A DNA stretch of 64,000 bases. It comes from Pseudomonadota bacterium (lineage in GTDB: Bacteria > Pseudomonadota > Gammaproteobacteria > Xanthomonadales > SZUA-38). Location of the stretch: positions 125,262 through 189,261 of the forward strand of contig JBCCCR010000007.1 of assembly GCA_039033415.1 (NCBI GenBank), read 5' to 3'. A program made the position numbers and the translations under genes. Of the stretch, positions 1 to 8,023 are shown piece after piece (the first letter of the stretch is position 1; the number at the start of each line of letters is the position of its first letter). A model generated the notes under the pieces. The model was not told where the DNA came from. It ran no database searches and worked only from the letters and a program-made list of their open reading frames with translations.

Positions 1-2
1 TG

Positions 3-1265
3 ATCACCGAGAGCGGACACGCCGTTGGCACGCTTTGCATCATGCACACCGAGTCTCGCTCGCTGGACGACATCGAGCGACACACCCTGGAAGAGCTGGG
101 TCAGCTGGTCGTCGACCAGCTGGAACATCGTCGCCAGCAGCGCCTGTCGGAGACCCAGCAGCGGGCAGCGCAGCGATCGCAAAAGCTGGAGAGTCTGGCG
201 CAACTCACCGGCGGCATCGCGCATGATTTCAATAACTGCCTGATGGCCGTTTTGGGCAACCTGAGCCTGCTCCAAGAGACCGTCGGTCAGAATCCACAGG
301 CGACCCAGCTTCTCGGCAATATTCAGTCGGCAGCGGGCCGTGCCACGGAGATGGCGCACGAGCTGCTCACTTTTGCCGGCGAGCGGACCCCCTCGCTTGA
401 AACGATCATGCTAGGGCCGCTGCTGAAGACCACAACCGACCTGGTCAAAAGCGGACTGCCGCGCTCAGCCAGCCTGCAGCTTCGCGGCGCTGACGCCGAT
501 ATTGCGGTTCGGGCAGACGCCACGCAGCTGCGGCAGGTCCTCCTCGGCTTGATCATCAATGCGGCTGAGAGTTACGACGAACCCTCCGGCCTAGTCGAAC
601 TTCAGCTCGGCCGAGTCGGCGACCTGGCCACGATCAGCGTGACCGACCACGGCTGCGGCATGGACCCAAAGACTCGGGCCCGCGTCTTCGACCCGTTCTT
701 CTCGACCAAAACGCCGCGCCGAGGCCTCGGTCTGGCGATCGCTCAGCGGGTGATCAGCGATCACGGGGGAAGCATTGAGCTCGACTCCTCGATCGGCTCT
801 GGAACTCGCTGCACCCTCACGCTGCCCTGCAGCGCCATACCTGAAAACGTCAACACAGACCCGGCCGTGCCAGAGCCAGAGTCAGATCAGGCGCCGGCCG
901 GGAGGGTGCTCATCGTCGACGATGAGCCTGACGTACGGCGTTTCCTGGTCGCCGCCATCACCCACCTGGGGTATGAAGTGGCGGAAGCAGGCGACGGCCA
1001 CGAAGCGGTGGCGATGCTCTCGTCAGAGGCGCCGAAGCCCGACCTGGTACTGCTCGACACGAGCATGCCGGCCATCAGCGGCGAACAGACGCTGACGCTG
1101 CTCCACGAACAACTGCCCGACCTCCCGGCGGTGGTCATGAGCGGCCATGATCTGCCTCAGGTCAGAGAACGATTCAAGGGCCAGCAAGTGCGGCAGTTTC
1201 TCCAAAAGCCTTTCGGGATCAAACAACTTCGGCGATGCCTCGCCGGCATCTCCTCAACCAAGTAG
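3..1265 (+). CDS. Hybrid sensor histidine kinase / response regulator, 5' end outside the window
   Basis: The frame is open from the window edge, so the N-terminus is missing. The visible start looks like the end of a GAF domain (GTLCIMHTESRSLDDIE), then a coiled-coil linker. Numbering from the Met codon at 42: HisKA box with phospho-accepting His61 in the IAHDFNN motif; HATPase N-box around Asn173 (INAAES); G boxes GCGMD and GLGLAIA at 204-234; then a C-terminal receiver domain from about 288 with acidic pair Asp293/Asp294, phospho-acceptor Asp339 and Lys389. The HDFNN H-box is typical of hybrid kinases whose receiver is at the C-terminus. It should autophosphorylate and pass phosphate to its own receiver. 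No DNA-binding output domain or dedicated partner is visible here, and the signal cannot be inferred. Confidence 0.93.
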   Translation: MTESGHAVGTLCIMHTESRSLDDIERHTLEELGQLVVDQLEHRRQQRLSETQQRAAQRSQKLESLAQLTGGIAHDFNNCLMAVLGNLSLLQETVGQNPQATQLLGNIQSAAGRATEMAHELLTFAGERTPSLETIMLGPLLKTTTDLVKSGLPRSASLQLRGADADIAVRADATQLRQVLLGLIINAAESYDEPSGLVELQLGRVGDLATISVTDHGCGMDPKTRARVFDPFFSTKTPRRGLGLAIAQRVISDHGGSIELDSSIGSGTRCTLTLPCSAIPENVNTDPAVPEPESDQAPAGRVLIVDDEPDVRRFLVAAITHLGYEVAEAGDGHEAVAMLSSEAPKPDLVLLDTSMPAISGEQTLTLLHEQLPDLPAVVMSGHDLPQVRERFKGQQVRQFLQKPFGIKQLRRCLAGISSTK

Positions 1266-1484
1266 CCCTCAGCATCCGGACTGGCCGGCGCACCGGCTTG
1301 CTATTCCCTCCCACCTAGCCAAAGGCGTCTGTAAGGCCCGTTGGGTTCTCCCAAAAAGCATCTAGCACGCCTTTCTGGCGCTCGCCGCGACCGTCTTCGC
1401 CGAGTCCGCTGATCGGATCTGGCGGAGATTTGCGCGTTGTTGCATAGGGAAGGATTCCCTGTTCACTCAAGAAGGAGATTGACC

Positions 1485-1793
1485 GTGTATACATTGAACG
1501 AACAACAGCTCGATGCGGTTGCCGGCGGCGAGACGCCTAACAACCCAATCTGGGATGCGCCGATTGGCGCGATTTTTCAGAATTTCCGGAACGCCGGCGC
1601 GAGCGTCAGCTCAGCCACCTATCAGACGTTTCGTGTCCTGCGTGCGCCCCTCACCATTTCGGGCGCCACGGGCGCATTTGTTGGCACGCAAATTTACGAC
1701 GCGATGTCCTACGACACCCAGATGACAATCGGCGGCACCATCAGCACCGCCCTGGACAATATCCAGGACTTCTTCGGTTTACACATCCACTAG
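1485..1793 (+). CDS. Small double-glycine-leader peptide, candidate class II microcin/bacteriocin precursor
   Basis: 102 residues from a GTG start chosen because a strong Shine-Dalgarno GAAGGAG (1471-1477) lies 7 nt upstream. An in-frame TTG at 1437 would give 16 extra residues but has no ribosome site. The N-terminus MYTLNEQQLDAVAGG matches the short double-glycine leaders removed by C39-peptidase ABC exporters: hydrophobic positions at 4, 9 and 12, acidic/Gln residues between them, and GG at 14-15. The predicted core is 87 residues, Cys-free, rich in Gly/Ala/Ser/Thr, with a central weakly hydrophobic stretch, which resembles colicin V-type microcins. A small membrane protein begins 16 nt downstream and is a natural immunity candidate. 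No C39 exporter or HlyD-type adaptor is in the window. A secreted non-antimicrobial GG-leader peptide is the alternative. Confidence 0.6.
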   Translation: MYTLNEQQLDAVAGGETPNNPIWDAPIGAIFQNFRNAGASVSSATYQTFRVLRAPLTISGATGAFVGTQIYDAMSYDTQMTIGGTISTALDNIQDFFGLHIH

Positions 1794-1809
1794 GGAGATC
1801 CGGCCAACC

Positions 1810-2118
1810 ATGTCCAACTCTGCGCCCCGCTGGCACGAAAAGCGCCACTATCCGTTCAATCCAAGAGCCATCGGCCTGACGCTGGCGATAGCGGCTTCGC
1901 TGTGGCTGTTTTGGATCGCTGAGCACGAAGGCGTTGAACACGTGCTGGGCGCAGCCGGCATCATTCTACTCGGGTGTCACCTGTTCCTCGCGCCGGCCTA
2001 CTATGGCGCCGAACTGGACAAGCTCGAACGAGAAGAGCACCTGGATCGTCACCAGTTCATCAAGCTGATGGCCGCGTTTTTGCTGGCACTTTGGGTGGTC
2101 GCTGAGTTCATCGTGTAG
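1810..2118 (+). CDS. Small three-TM membrane protein, possible immunity protein of the preceding peptide
   Basis: 102 residues starting at ATG, 16 nt after the double-glycine peptide gene and on the same strand. Three hydrophobic segments are visible at about 20-37, 43-63 and 83-102, with a basic N-terminus and a charged loop (KLEREEHLDRHQ) between TM2 and TM3. I recognise no family. Its size, membrane nature and tight spacing to a candidate microcin gene are what one sees for inner-membrane immunity proteins, but that role is inferred from position only. A GGGAG ribosome-binding sequence lies about 11 nt before the ATG. It is followed by a GC-rich hairpin (2141-2174) that probably ends the two-gene transcript. 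Confidence 0.7.
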   Translation: MSNSAPRWHEKRHYPFNPRAIGLTLAIAASLWLFWIAEHEGVEHVLGAAGIILLGCHLFLAPAYYGAELDKLEREEHLDRHQFIKLMAAFLLALWVVAEFIV

Positions 2119-2140
2119 GCCGGCTCTCCGGCAACGTCGT

Positions 2141-2174
2141 AAGCGCCGGCCTCACTTGATTGCGGCCGGCGCTT
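2141..2174 (+). terminator. GC-rich hairpin after the two-gene peptide operon
   Basis: Perfect 11-bp stem, left arm 2141-2151 (AAGCGCCGGCC), right arm 2164-2174, with a 12-nt loop. It lies 22 nt after the stop codon of the small membrane protein and before the next gene. There is only a short TT/CT tract after it, so it is a weak or structure-only terminator. Confidence 0.45.
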
Positions 2175-2229
2175 CTCTGCGGCGCCGCCGAGCCTTAAGA
2201 TGGCGGACTTTTGCTAGCGCGAGTCTACG

Positions 2230-3603
2230 ATGAAAGCACTGCCGCTCCTGGTCTGTCTCCTTGCTGCTTGGGTCCTGCCCGGTACCCTCCAATTCGCTAC
2301 AGCCCAAGAGGCGCTGACCCAGGGTCGGGTCGTAAACCAGGTCCCGGCCATTTTGCCGCACCGGGAACGTGTCGCGGTGATCAATAACCTGTTGACCGAT
2401 CGACTCGATCAGCTGCTGCCGAAGCTGATGCGCGAAACCGGCATCGACATGTGGGTTGTGATCAACCGCGAGTACAACGAGGATCCGGTTTATCTGACGC
2501 TGGTACCCGAGCCGGTTTTTGCGGCGCGTCGGACAACGGTGCTGGTGTTTTTTGATCGCGGCCCTCGCAAGAGCGTAGAGCGTCTCACGGTCAGCCGCTA
2601 TCCGATTCCGGATTTTTATGAAGCCGCCTGGGAAGGTGGCGACCTCGATCAGCAGTGGGAACGGCTGGCAGAGGTCATCAGCAAACGTAAGCCGAAGAAA
2701 ATTGCCGTAAACCGGAGCGCCGATTGGCCGGTGGCTGACGGATTGAGCGCGTCGCTGCACGATCGGTTTCTGACGTCTCTGCCGGAAAGCTATCGAAGCC
2801 GGGTCGTGAGCGCTGAGGATCTCGTGATTCGCTGGATCGAAACCCGCAGCGAGAAGGAACTACAAATCTATCCTCAGGTGGTGTCTATCGCTCGCGCGGT
2901 CATCAGCGAGGCTTTTTCCGACCGGGTGATTACCCCGGGGGTCACGATGCCCTCGGACGTCGCCTGGTATATCCGCCATCGCTTTGAGGAGCTCGAACTT
3001 GCACCCTGGTTTCAGCCGTACGTCAACGTGCAGCGGCCGGGCAGCAACAGCGACCCCGACGCGCCCTTCTTCGGGCTCAACGACCAGCCCATCGAGCGTG
3101 GGGACGTGCTGCATACGGACGTCGGTATCTGCTATCTGCGCCTGTGTACCGACACGCAGGAGATGGGCTACGTGTTAAGAGCCGGCGAGGATGCGGTGCC
3201 GGAGGGACTGGTAACCGCACTGGCCGAGGGCAACCGGTGGCAGGATATCTTGACCGGGAGCTATGTCACCGGACGAACCGGCAATGAGATTCTCGCGGCG
3301 GCCCGTGAGGCCCAGCAAGAAGCGGACATCGATGGCAGCATCTATACCCATCCGCTAGGCCACTTTGGTCACGCGCCCGGGCCGACCATCGGCATGTGGG
3401 ACAACCAGGGTCCTACGCCTGTACGAGGCGATTGGCCGCTATTTCCCAATACGGTTTATGCCATCGAGGGAAACATCAAGACGCTGCTGCCGGAGTGGGA
3501 CGGCGAGCCGATCCAGATCAAGCTGGAGCAGGATGCGGTATTTACCGGAAATACGGTCCGATACCTGGCCGGGCGACAGACCCAATGGCACGTGGTGCAC
3601 TGA
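2230..3603 (+). CDS. Secreted M24 family metallopeptidase (Xaa-Pro aminopeptidase-like)
   Basis: 457 residues. An N-terminal signal peptide (about 1-26, ending ATAQ) points to export. The C-terminal half is a pita-bread M24 domain with all five metal ligands in place: Asp297 (TDVG), Asp308 (CTDT), His378 (HPLGHFGH), Glu413 (AIEGN) and Glu433 (KLEQD). The N-terminal part resembles the creatinase-type domain found in prolidases and aminopeptidase P. Expected activity is removal of an N-terminal residue before proline, in the periplasm, with two divalent metals. It stands alone between the small-peptide operon and convergent sprT. The exact substrate cannot be read from sequence. Confidence 0.9.
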   Translation: MKALPLLVCLLAAWVLPGTLQFATAQEALTQGRVVNQVPAILPHRERVAVINNLLTDRLDQLLPKLMRETGIDMWVVINREYNEDPVYLTLVPEPVFAARRTTVLVFFDRGPRKSVERLTVSRYPIPDFYEAAWEGGDLDQQWERLAEVISKRKPKKIAVNRSADWPVADGLSASLHDRFLTSLPESYRSRVVSAEDLVIRWIETRSEKELQIYPQVVSIARAVISEAFSDRVITPGVTMPSDVAWYIRHRFEELELAPWFQPYVNVQRPGSNSDPDAPFFGLNDQPIERGDVLHTDVGICYLRLCTDTQEMGYVLRAGEDAVPEGLVTALAEGNRWQDILTGSYVTGRTGNEILAAAREAQQEADIDGSIYTHPLGHFGHAPGPTIGMWDNQGPTPVRGDWPLFPNTVYAIEGNIKTLLPEWDGEPIQIKLEQDAVFTGNTVRYLAGRQTQWHVVH

Positions 3604-3645
3604 CGCCGGCGGCTCTTCAGCCACCCGCTTTGGTGCTGCCGGGCA

Positions 3646-4209
3646 TCACGGCCCGTGCGGATCGGCGGGACCATGGTGCGGCAGCGGCGCTGCAGGAGCC
3701 CCTCGCCGACTTTCGCCGATCCAATAGAGAATCGGCTCGCCGCCGGCCGTCTGGTAGCCGGTGGTACCGAGCCGGCGCAGGTTTTTCTGCGCCCGGCGAT
3801 GGCGAATACTCGACAGCCAGACGCAACCTCCGCCCGCGGTCCGATAGGCATAATAATCGAGCGTTCTGACCCGGTGTGCATGCGTATCCATTTGGTGGCA
3901 GACCTGGTCCACGCCGCCGAGTGCCCGGTTTATTCGACGCCACTGCCAACCGTGTGCCCGGCTTCGAGGGTGTAGCCGCCAGGTGATGATATGAGCCAGC
4001 TCGTGAATCACGGTGGCGGGCCAGTGTTGCGGATTGTCGTCGAGCAGGCCACGATTGAGGCGGATCAACGCGCCGCCACTCGCCTGCCCAGCGCTCTGGC
4101 CGCGCAGGTCCATCCGCACCTCGGGCGCGACTCCAACCGCCTCGCCGAACAGGTGTCTGGCTCGCGCCATGCACCTTTCGACCAAGGCCAGAACCTCAGA
4201 CTCGGTCAT
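3646..4209 (-). CDS. sprT: SprT-like zinc metalloprotease
   Basis: 187 residues. The zinc metalloprotease motif is HELAH at residues 69-73, followed by a third His at 86 (RAHGWQWRR), the arrangement of the SprT/Spartan family. The C-terminal region aligns by eye with the SprT zinc ribbon (IRHRRAQ matches the RRHNR stretch), but the cysteines that normally hold the second zinc are almost all absent; only one Cys is left in that region. The family includes DNA-protein crosslink proteases, but the function of bacterial SprT proteins is poorly defined. It converges on the M24 peptidase gene and is divergent from the YjbR gene. Intergenic 4210-4399 shows no recognisable element. Confidence 0.85.
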   Translation of the reverse strand: MTESEVLALVERCMARARHLFGEAVGVAPEVRMDLRGQSAGQASGGALIRLNRGLLDDNPQHWPATVIHELAHIITWRLHPRSRAHGWQWRRINRALGGVDQVCHQMDTHAHRVRTLDYYAYRTAGGGCVWLSSIRHRRAQKNLRRLGTTGYQTAGGEPILYWIGESRRGAPAAPLPHHGPADPHGP

Positions 4210-4399
4210 GCCGCCGCTTCAGCCACGTTGGCCCATTTTGTCGGCACACCGGAGCTGATCGAATGACAAGGGATTTTTGGGTGAAAGCGCATTACCATGA
4301 CCCGATGAATATCGCGCGCACGGTGCCATTTCGCAAGCCTTCACGTCTGCGCTCAACCAGCCGCCTGCCACGGCCGCACGGCCAGCGATCGGGACGGTC

Positions 4400-4753
4400 G
4401 TGTTAACCAACGCGGACGTGTGGAAAGTCTGCCGTGCGCTGCCCGGCAGCACGGATCAGGTGCAGTGGGAAAACGACCGTGTATTCAAGGTCGGCGGCAA
4501 GATGTTTGCCTGCACGGGCCTGAATAAAAGCCAGCCGTACTCGTTTAAGGTGGAGACGCACCGGTTTCTGGAGCTTACCGACCAGCCTGGCATCAGGCCC
4601 GCTCCGTACCTGGCTCGTTTTCACTGGGTTCAGGTCGTCCCCGGCGAGTGCGTGCTAAGCAATCAGGAACTGCGAGCGCTGCTCCGAGGGTCGCACGCCC
4701 TTGTGCTCAGCGGACTCAGCGGTAAGAAACAAAGCGAGATTATGAACACATGA
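4400..4753 (+). CDS. MmcQ/YjbR family protein
   Basis: 117 residues from a GTG start. Matches the compact MmcQ/YjbR fold: N-terminal helix with AxALPGSTDQVQWEND, then VFKVGGKMFAC, then a central strand KVETHRFLEL and the FHWVQV segment. The family is predicted to bind DNA or nucleotides, but no specific reaction is established. The stop overlaps the start of the aminotransferase by 4 nt (ATGA), so the two genes are translationally coupled. The start could be elsewhere because no clear Shine-Dalgarno precedes the GTG. Confidence 0.85.
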   Translation: MLTNADVWKVCRALPGSTDQVQWENDRVFKVGGKMFACTGLNKSQPYSFKVETHRFLELTDQPGIRPAPYLARFHWVQVVPGECVLSNQELRALLRGSHALVLSGLSGKKQSEIMNT

Positions 4754-5919
4754 AGGTTCCCAGCAAGCTTCCGAACACCGGCACGACCATCTTTACAACC
4801 ATGGCGCGCATGGCCAATGAATGTCAGGCGCTAAACCTGTCGCAGGGCGTGCCGGACTTCAACCCGCCTGCAGCACTTGTCCAGGCGGTGCGCGAACATT
4901 TTTCTGGGCCTGCAAATCAATATGCACCCATGCCGGGAGCGGCGGCGCTCCTGGAAGCCATCGCGGAAAATCTGCACCAGCGCTTCGGGCAGGCGCTCGA
5001 TCCGCAGAACGAAATCACCGTCACGCCGGGCGCAACCGAGGCCCTTTTTTGCGCCATTAATGCCCTGGTGGGCCGCGATGATGAGGTGATCGTTTTTGAC
5101 CCAGCCTATGACAGCTACGAGCCCGCCGTGACGCTGGCCGGCGGCGTGGTTCGCCACGTCCCGCTGGCAGCGCCCCACTTCGCGGTCGACTGGGATCAGG
5201 TGCGGCAGAGTATCAACCCTCGGACCCGCATGATCATCATTAACTCTCCGCACAATCCGACCGGGACCGTGCTGTCCCAGAACGACCTCGACCAGCTCGC
5301 CGAGCTCACGCGCGACAGCCGCATCCTGGTGCTCAGTGATGAGGTTTATGAACACATGGTCTACGACGGCAAAACCCACCTGAGTCTGCTGACGCACGCT
5401 GAGCTGCGTGAGCGCGGACTGGCCGTCTCGTCCTTTGGCAAGACCTTTCACGCTACGGGTTGGAAGGTGGGTTACCTGGTTGCGCCGCCGGCGCTGACCG
5501 CAGAATTCCGGAAGGTGCACCAGTTCTGCCAGTTCAGCGTGATCAACCCGGTCCAGCTTGGCCTGGCGCAGTTTCTCCGGGAGCATCCCGAACACCTGAC
5601 CGAACTCCCGGGGTTTTTTCAGGCCCGGCGAGATCGGCTTGCGAACCTCCTGGCAGAAGGCCCGCTTCGGTTGATTCCGAGCGGCGGTACCTACTTCCAG
5701 ATGGTGGACTACCGGCACCTCTCGAAGATGCCCGACGTCGAGCTGGCGGAACACCTGACCCGTGTCGCCGGCGTCGCGACCATACCGATCTCGGTCTTCT
5801 ATGCGCCCGAATCGCGTCAGCATGGGCTACGGCTGTGTTTCGCCAAGGATGACGCGACGCTTGCCGAGGCGGCGCAGCGCCTCAACCGCATCGAGCAGTA
5901 TCTGCCAGACGCTGCCTGA
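4750..5919 (+). CDS. ybdL: Methionine aminotransferase (fold-type I PLP enzyme)
   Basis: 389 residues, the usual length for the family. Class I/II aminotransferase landmarks: NLSQGVPDF near the N-terminus, QYAPMPGA, PGATEALF, the HNPTGT motif, SDEVYEH, and the PLP-binding Lys in SSFGKTFHATGWKVGY. The combination of GVPDF, QYAPM and FGKTFHATGWK is characteristic of the YbdL/kynurenine aminotransferase branch that prefers methionine and aromatic amino acids. Such an enzyme can transaminate methionine or aromatic amino acids with a 2-oxo acid. It sits directly before the aromatic-catabolic operon; if it accepts tryptophan it could supply indolepyruvate to IorAB, but this link is inference. Confidence 0.88.
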   Translation: MKVPSKLPNTGTTIFTTMARMANECQALNLSQGVPDFNPPAALVQAVREHFSGPANQYAPMPGAAALLEAIAENLHQRFGQALDPQNEITVTPGATEALFCAINALVGRDDEVIVFDPAYDSYEPAVTLAGGVVRHVPLAAPHFAVDWDQVRQSINPRTRMIIINSPHNPTGTVLSQNDLDQLAELTRDSRILVLSDEVYEHMVYDGKTHLSLLTHAELRERGLAVSSFGKTFHATGWKVGYLVAPPALTAEFRKVHQFCQFSVINPVQLGLAQFLREHPEHLTELPGFFQARRDRLANLLAEGPLRLIPSGGTYFQMVDYRHLSKMPDVELAEHLTRVAGVATIPISVFYAPESRQHGLRLCFAKDDATLAEAAQRLNRIEQYLPDAA

Positions 5920-5988
5920 CGCTGCCCGTAGAGGGCAGTACCTCGTAATCCTCTTCGCATCGGCGTGCCCAGTCCCGGCATCCCCTGA

Positions 5989-6017
5989 TTGACACCAAAA
6001 TACTTTAATACTAAAGT
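5989..6017 (+). promoter_or_regulatory. Promoter with overlapping MarR-type palindrome for catabolic operon 1
   Basis: TTGACA at 5989-5994 can act as the -35 box, with a -10 candidate TAAAGT at 6012-6017 (17-nt spacing). Overlapping it is the 16-nt inverted repeat ACTTTAATACTAAAGT (6002-6017; 6-nt arms, 4-nt spacer), similar in style to MarR operators. It lies 6 nt before the ATG of the first gene of an operon that itself encodes a MarR protein, so autorepression is likely. Confidence 0.6.
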
Positions 6018-6023
6018 TTCTCC

Positions 6024-6755
6024 ATGAATCAGAAGCGGGTGTTGGTGACGGGAGGAGGCACAGGCATCGGCCTGGCCATCGCTCAGCAGCTGGCGTCCGA
6101 TAACCATCAGGTCACCATCAGCGGGCGATCCGCCGAAACCCTGACCGAAGCCGGTTTGCCCTATATCGTCATGGACGTCACCAGCGAAGCGTCCGTCGAC
6201 CGTGCGTTCTCTGAGCTAGGCACGGTGGACATCCTCATCAGCAACGCCGGGGCCGCGAAGACCGCCCCCCTACTCAAGACTCCCCTCGCCACCTGGCAAG
6301 CCATGCTCGACGTCAACCTCACTGGCGCGTTTCTGTGCGCTCGCACTGCGCTGCCCCCGATGATTGACAGCGGCTGGGGCCGCATGGTGGTGATCGCCTC
6401 GACATCGTCGCTCAAGGCCTATCCATACACCGGCGCCTACACCGCGTCGAAACACGGGGTCATGGGCCTGGTAAAAACCCTCGCCATCGAGCTGGCCAGA
6501 ACCGGGGTGACGGTCAACGCTGTATGCCCAGGGTTCAGCGATACGCCCCTGCTCACGCGATCGGTCGAAAACATCGTCAACACCACCGGCATGAACGAGG
6601 AGCAGGCGCTCGCTGCCCTACTCAAAGACAACCCGATGAAGCGTGCGGTTGATCCCGCTGAGGTCGCGGCGGCGGTGAAATACCTCGTCAGCGACGATGC
6701 GGCGGCCACCAACGGCCAGGCGGTGGTCATCGACGGCGGTGAGCTGGCGGGCTGA
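6024..6755 (+). CDS. SDR family oxidoreductase, probable 3-hydroxyacyl-CoA dehydrogenase of operon 1
   Basis: 243 residues. Classical short-chain dehydrogenase: cofactor motif TGGGTGIG at 9-16, SNAGA, catalytic Ser in IASTSS and YTASK, with the PG motif (CPGFSDTP) following. Its position as first gene in an operon with an enoyl-CoA hydratase and acyl-CoA dehydrogenase suggests it oxidises a 3-hydroxyacyl-CoA during beta-oxidation-like processing of a ring-derived CoA ester. Its stop shares one base with the next start (TGATG). SDRs are versatile, so substrate assignment rests on context. Confidence 0.88.
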   Translation: MNQKRVLVTGGGTGIGLAIAQQLASDNHQVTISGRSAETLTEAGLPYIVMDVTSEASVDRAFSELGTVDILISNAGAAKTAPLLKTPLATWQAMLDVNLTGAFLCARTALPPMIDSGWGRMVVIASTSSLKAYPYTGAYTASKHGVMGLVKTLAIELARTGVTVNAVCPGFSDTPLLTRSVENIVNTTGMNEEQALAALLKDNPMKRAVDPAEVAAAVKYLVSDDAAATNGQAVVIDGGELAG

Positions 6756-7210
6756 TGGACGGACGCGGCAAACAGGCGCTACTGACCTGGCTGAGCCTGC
6801 TGCGGACGGCCAACCGCATCAAAAAGGATATCGACGCCCGCCTTAAGGCGAGCTTCGGTCAGTCGATCTCCCGATTTGATGCCCTCTCGGCGCTCCAACG
6901 AGCCGGCCCCGAGGGTATCCGTGCGGGTCAGCTCAGCCGTCAGATGGTGGTCAGCGAAGGCAATATCACCCAGCTGATGGGGAAGCTGTTGCGGGACCAG
7001 CTGGTCACCAAGTCGGCGGACGCGCTCGACGCGAGGGTTGTCATATACCGGCTGTCAGAGGCTGGTGTGGTCCTCTTTGACGCCATGGCGATGGAGCACC
7101 GGCAGTGGATCGAAGACATATTCGACGAGCTGTCGGATGCTGATACCGCACACCTGCAGTCGCTGATGGGCCAGCTGTCAGCCGCCTTTACGATGAAGGA
7201 AACCGCATGA
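6755..7210 (+). CDS. MarR family transcriptional regulator of operon 1
   Basis: 151 residues. The winged helix-turn-helix is seen in the segment [20 protein letters not shown] and the wing in [20 protein letters not shown] (D-x-R motif typical of MarR). It is embedded between the SDR and enoyl-CoA hydratase genes with overlaps of 1 nt and 4 nt, so it is co-expressed with the genes it probably controls. The palindrome at 6002-6017 is the likely operator. MarR repressors of aromatic catabolism are commonly released by an aryl-CoA thioester; here the inducer is unknown. Confidence 0.9.
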   Translation: MDGRGKQALLTWLSLLRTANRIKKDIDARLKASFGQSISRFDALSALQRAGPEGIRAGQLSRQMVVSEGNITQLMGKLLRDQLVTKSADALDARVVIYRLSEAGVVLFDAMAMEHRQWIEDIFDELSDADTAHLQSLMGQLSAAFTMKETA

Positions 7211-8022
7211 AATTTTCCGCCAGCCAGTACCAGGCAAAACATTTTTTGTGGGCGTTCGATGAGCATATCGCCACCGTTGCGCTGAACGCGCCGGAACAGA
7301 AAAACCCTCTAACGTTTGATTCGTACGCAGAGCTGCGTGACGTCTTTCGCCAGCTTGTCTACGCAAGCGAGGTCCGTGCGGTGGTATTCGCCAGCAACCA
7401 GGGCAACTTCAGTTCGGGCGGCAACGTACACGACATCATCGGACCGTTGACCCAGATGGCGATGCCCGAGCTGCTCGAGTTCACCCGCATGACCGGAGAT
7501 CTCGTCAAGGCCATGCGAGCCTGCCCTCAGCCGATCATCGCTGCAGTCGCGGGCGTCAGCGCCGGTGCCGGCGCCATCATCCCGATGGCCTCAGACTTCC
7601 GCCTGACCGAACCGGCGTCAAAGACGGCCTTCCTGTTTAACCGGGTTGGACTCGCAGGCTGCGATATGGGTGCCTGCGCCATCCTGCCCCGCCTGATCGG
7701 TCAGGGGCGAGCCAGCGAACTGCTGTTTACCGGCCGGTCGATGAGCGCCGAGGAAGGCGAGCGCTGGGGCTATTTCAATCGGGTGGTGCCCGCTGAAGAT
7801 CTTGCTGCTGAGGCCACGGCGCTGGCCAAAAAAATTGCCGCCGGCCCGGCCTTTGCGAACGGCATTACCAAGAATCAACTCAACATGGAGTGGGACATGA
7901 GCCTCGATACGGCGATCGAAGCCGAAGCGCAGGCGCAGGCGATCTGCATGCAGACCAAAGACTTTGAGCGGGCTTACCAGGCATTTCTGGAAAAGCGCCG
8001 ACCCCAGTTTGAGGGAAACTGA
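7207..8022 (+). CDS. Enoyl-CoA hydratase/isomerase family protein
   Basis: 271 residues, crotonase fold. Landmarks are the oxyanion-hole segments [10 protein letters not shown] and [19 protein letters not shown], followed by [13 protein letters not shown] and a C-terminal region typical of the superfamily. It should hydrate or isomerise an enoyl-CoA. In this operon it fits the ring-opening or beta-oxidation steps that follow 2-aminobenzoyl-CoA monooxygenase/reductase action. It overlaps marR by 4 nt and is separated from the acyl-CoA dehydrogenase gene by one base. Confidence 0.9.
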   Translation: MKFSASQYQAKHFLWAFDEHIATVALNAPEQKNPLTFDSYAELRDVFRQLVYASEVRAVVFASNQGNFSSGGNVHDIIGPLTQMAMPELLEFTRMTGDLVKAMRACPQPIIAAVAGVSAGAGAIIPMASDFRLTEPASKTAFLFNRVGLAGCDMGACAILPRLIGQGRASELLFTGRSMSAEEGERWGYFNRVVPAEDLAAEATALAKKIAAGPAFANGITKNQLNMEWDMSLDTAIEAEAQAQAICMQTKDFERAYQAFLEKRRPQFEGN

Positions 8023-8023
8023 C

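Noticed and set aside
1437-1484. TTG start adding 16 residues to the double-glycine peptide
   Set aside because: There is no ribosome site before it, and the leader pattern and GAAGGAG both point to GTG 1485.
4831-5823. A 330-codon antisense frame over the methionine aminotransferase
   Set aside because: Complement of a well-supported gene; its translation shows no recognisable domain.
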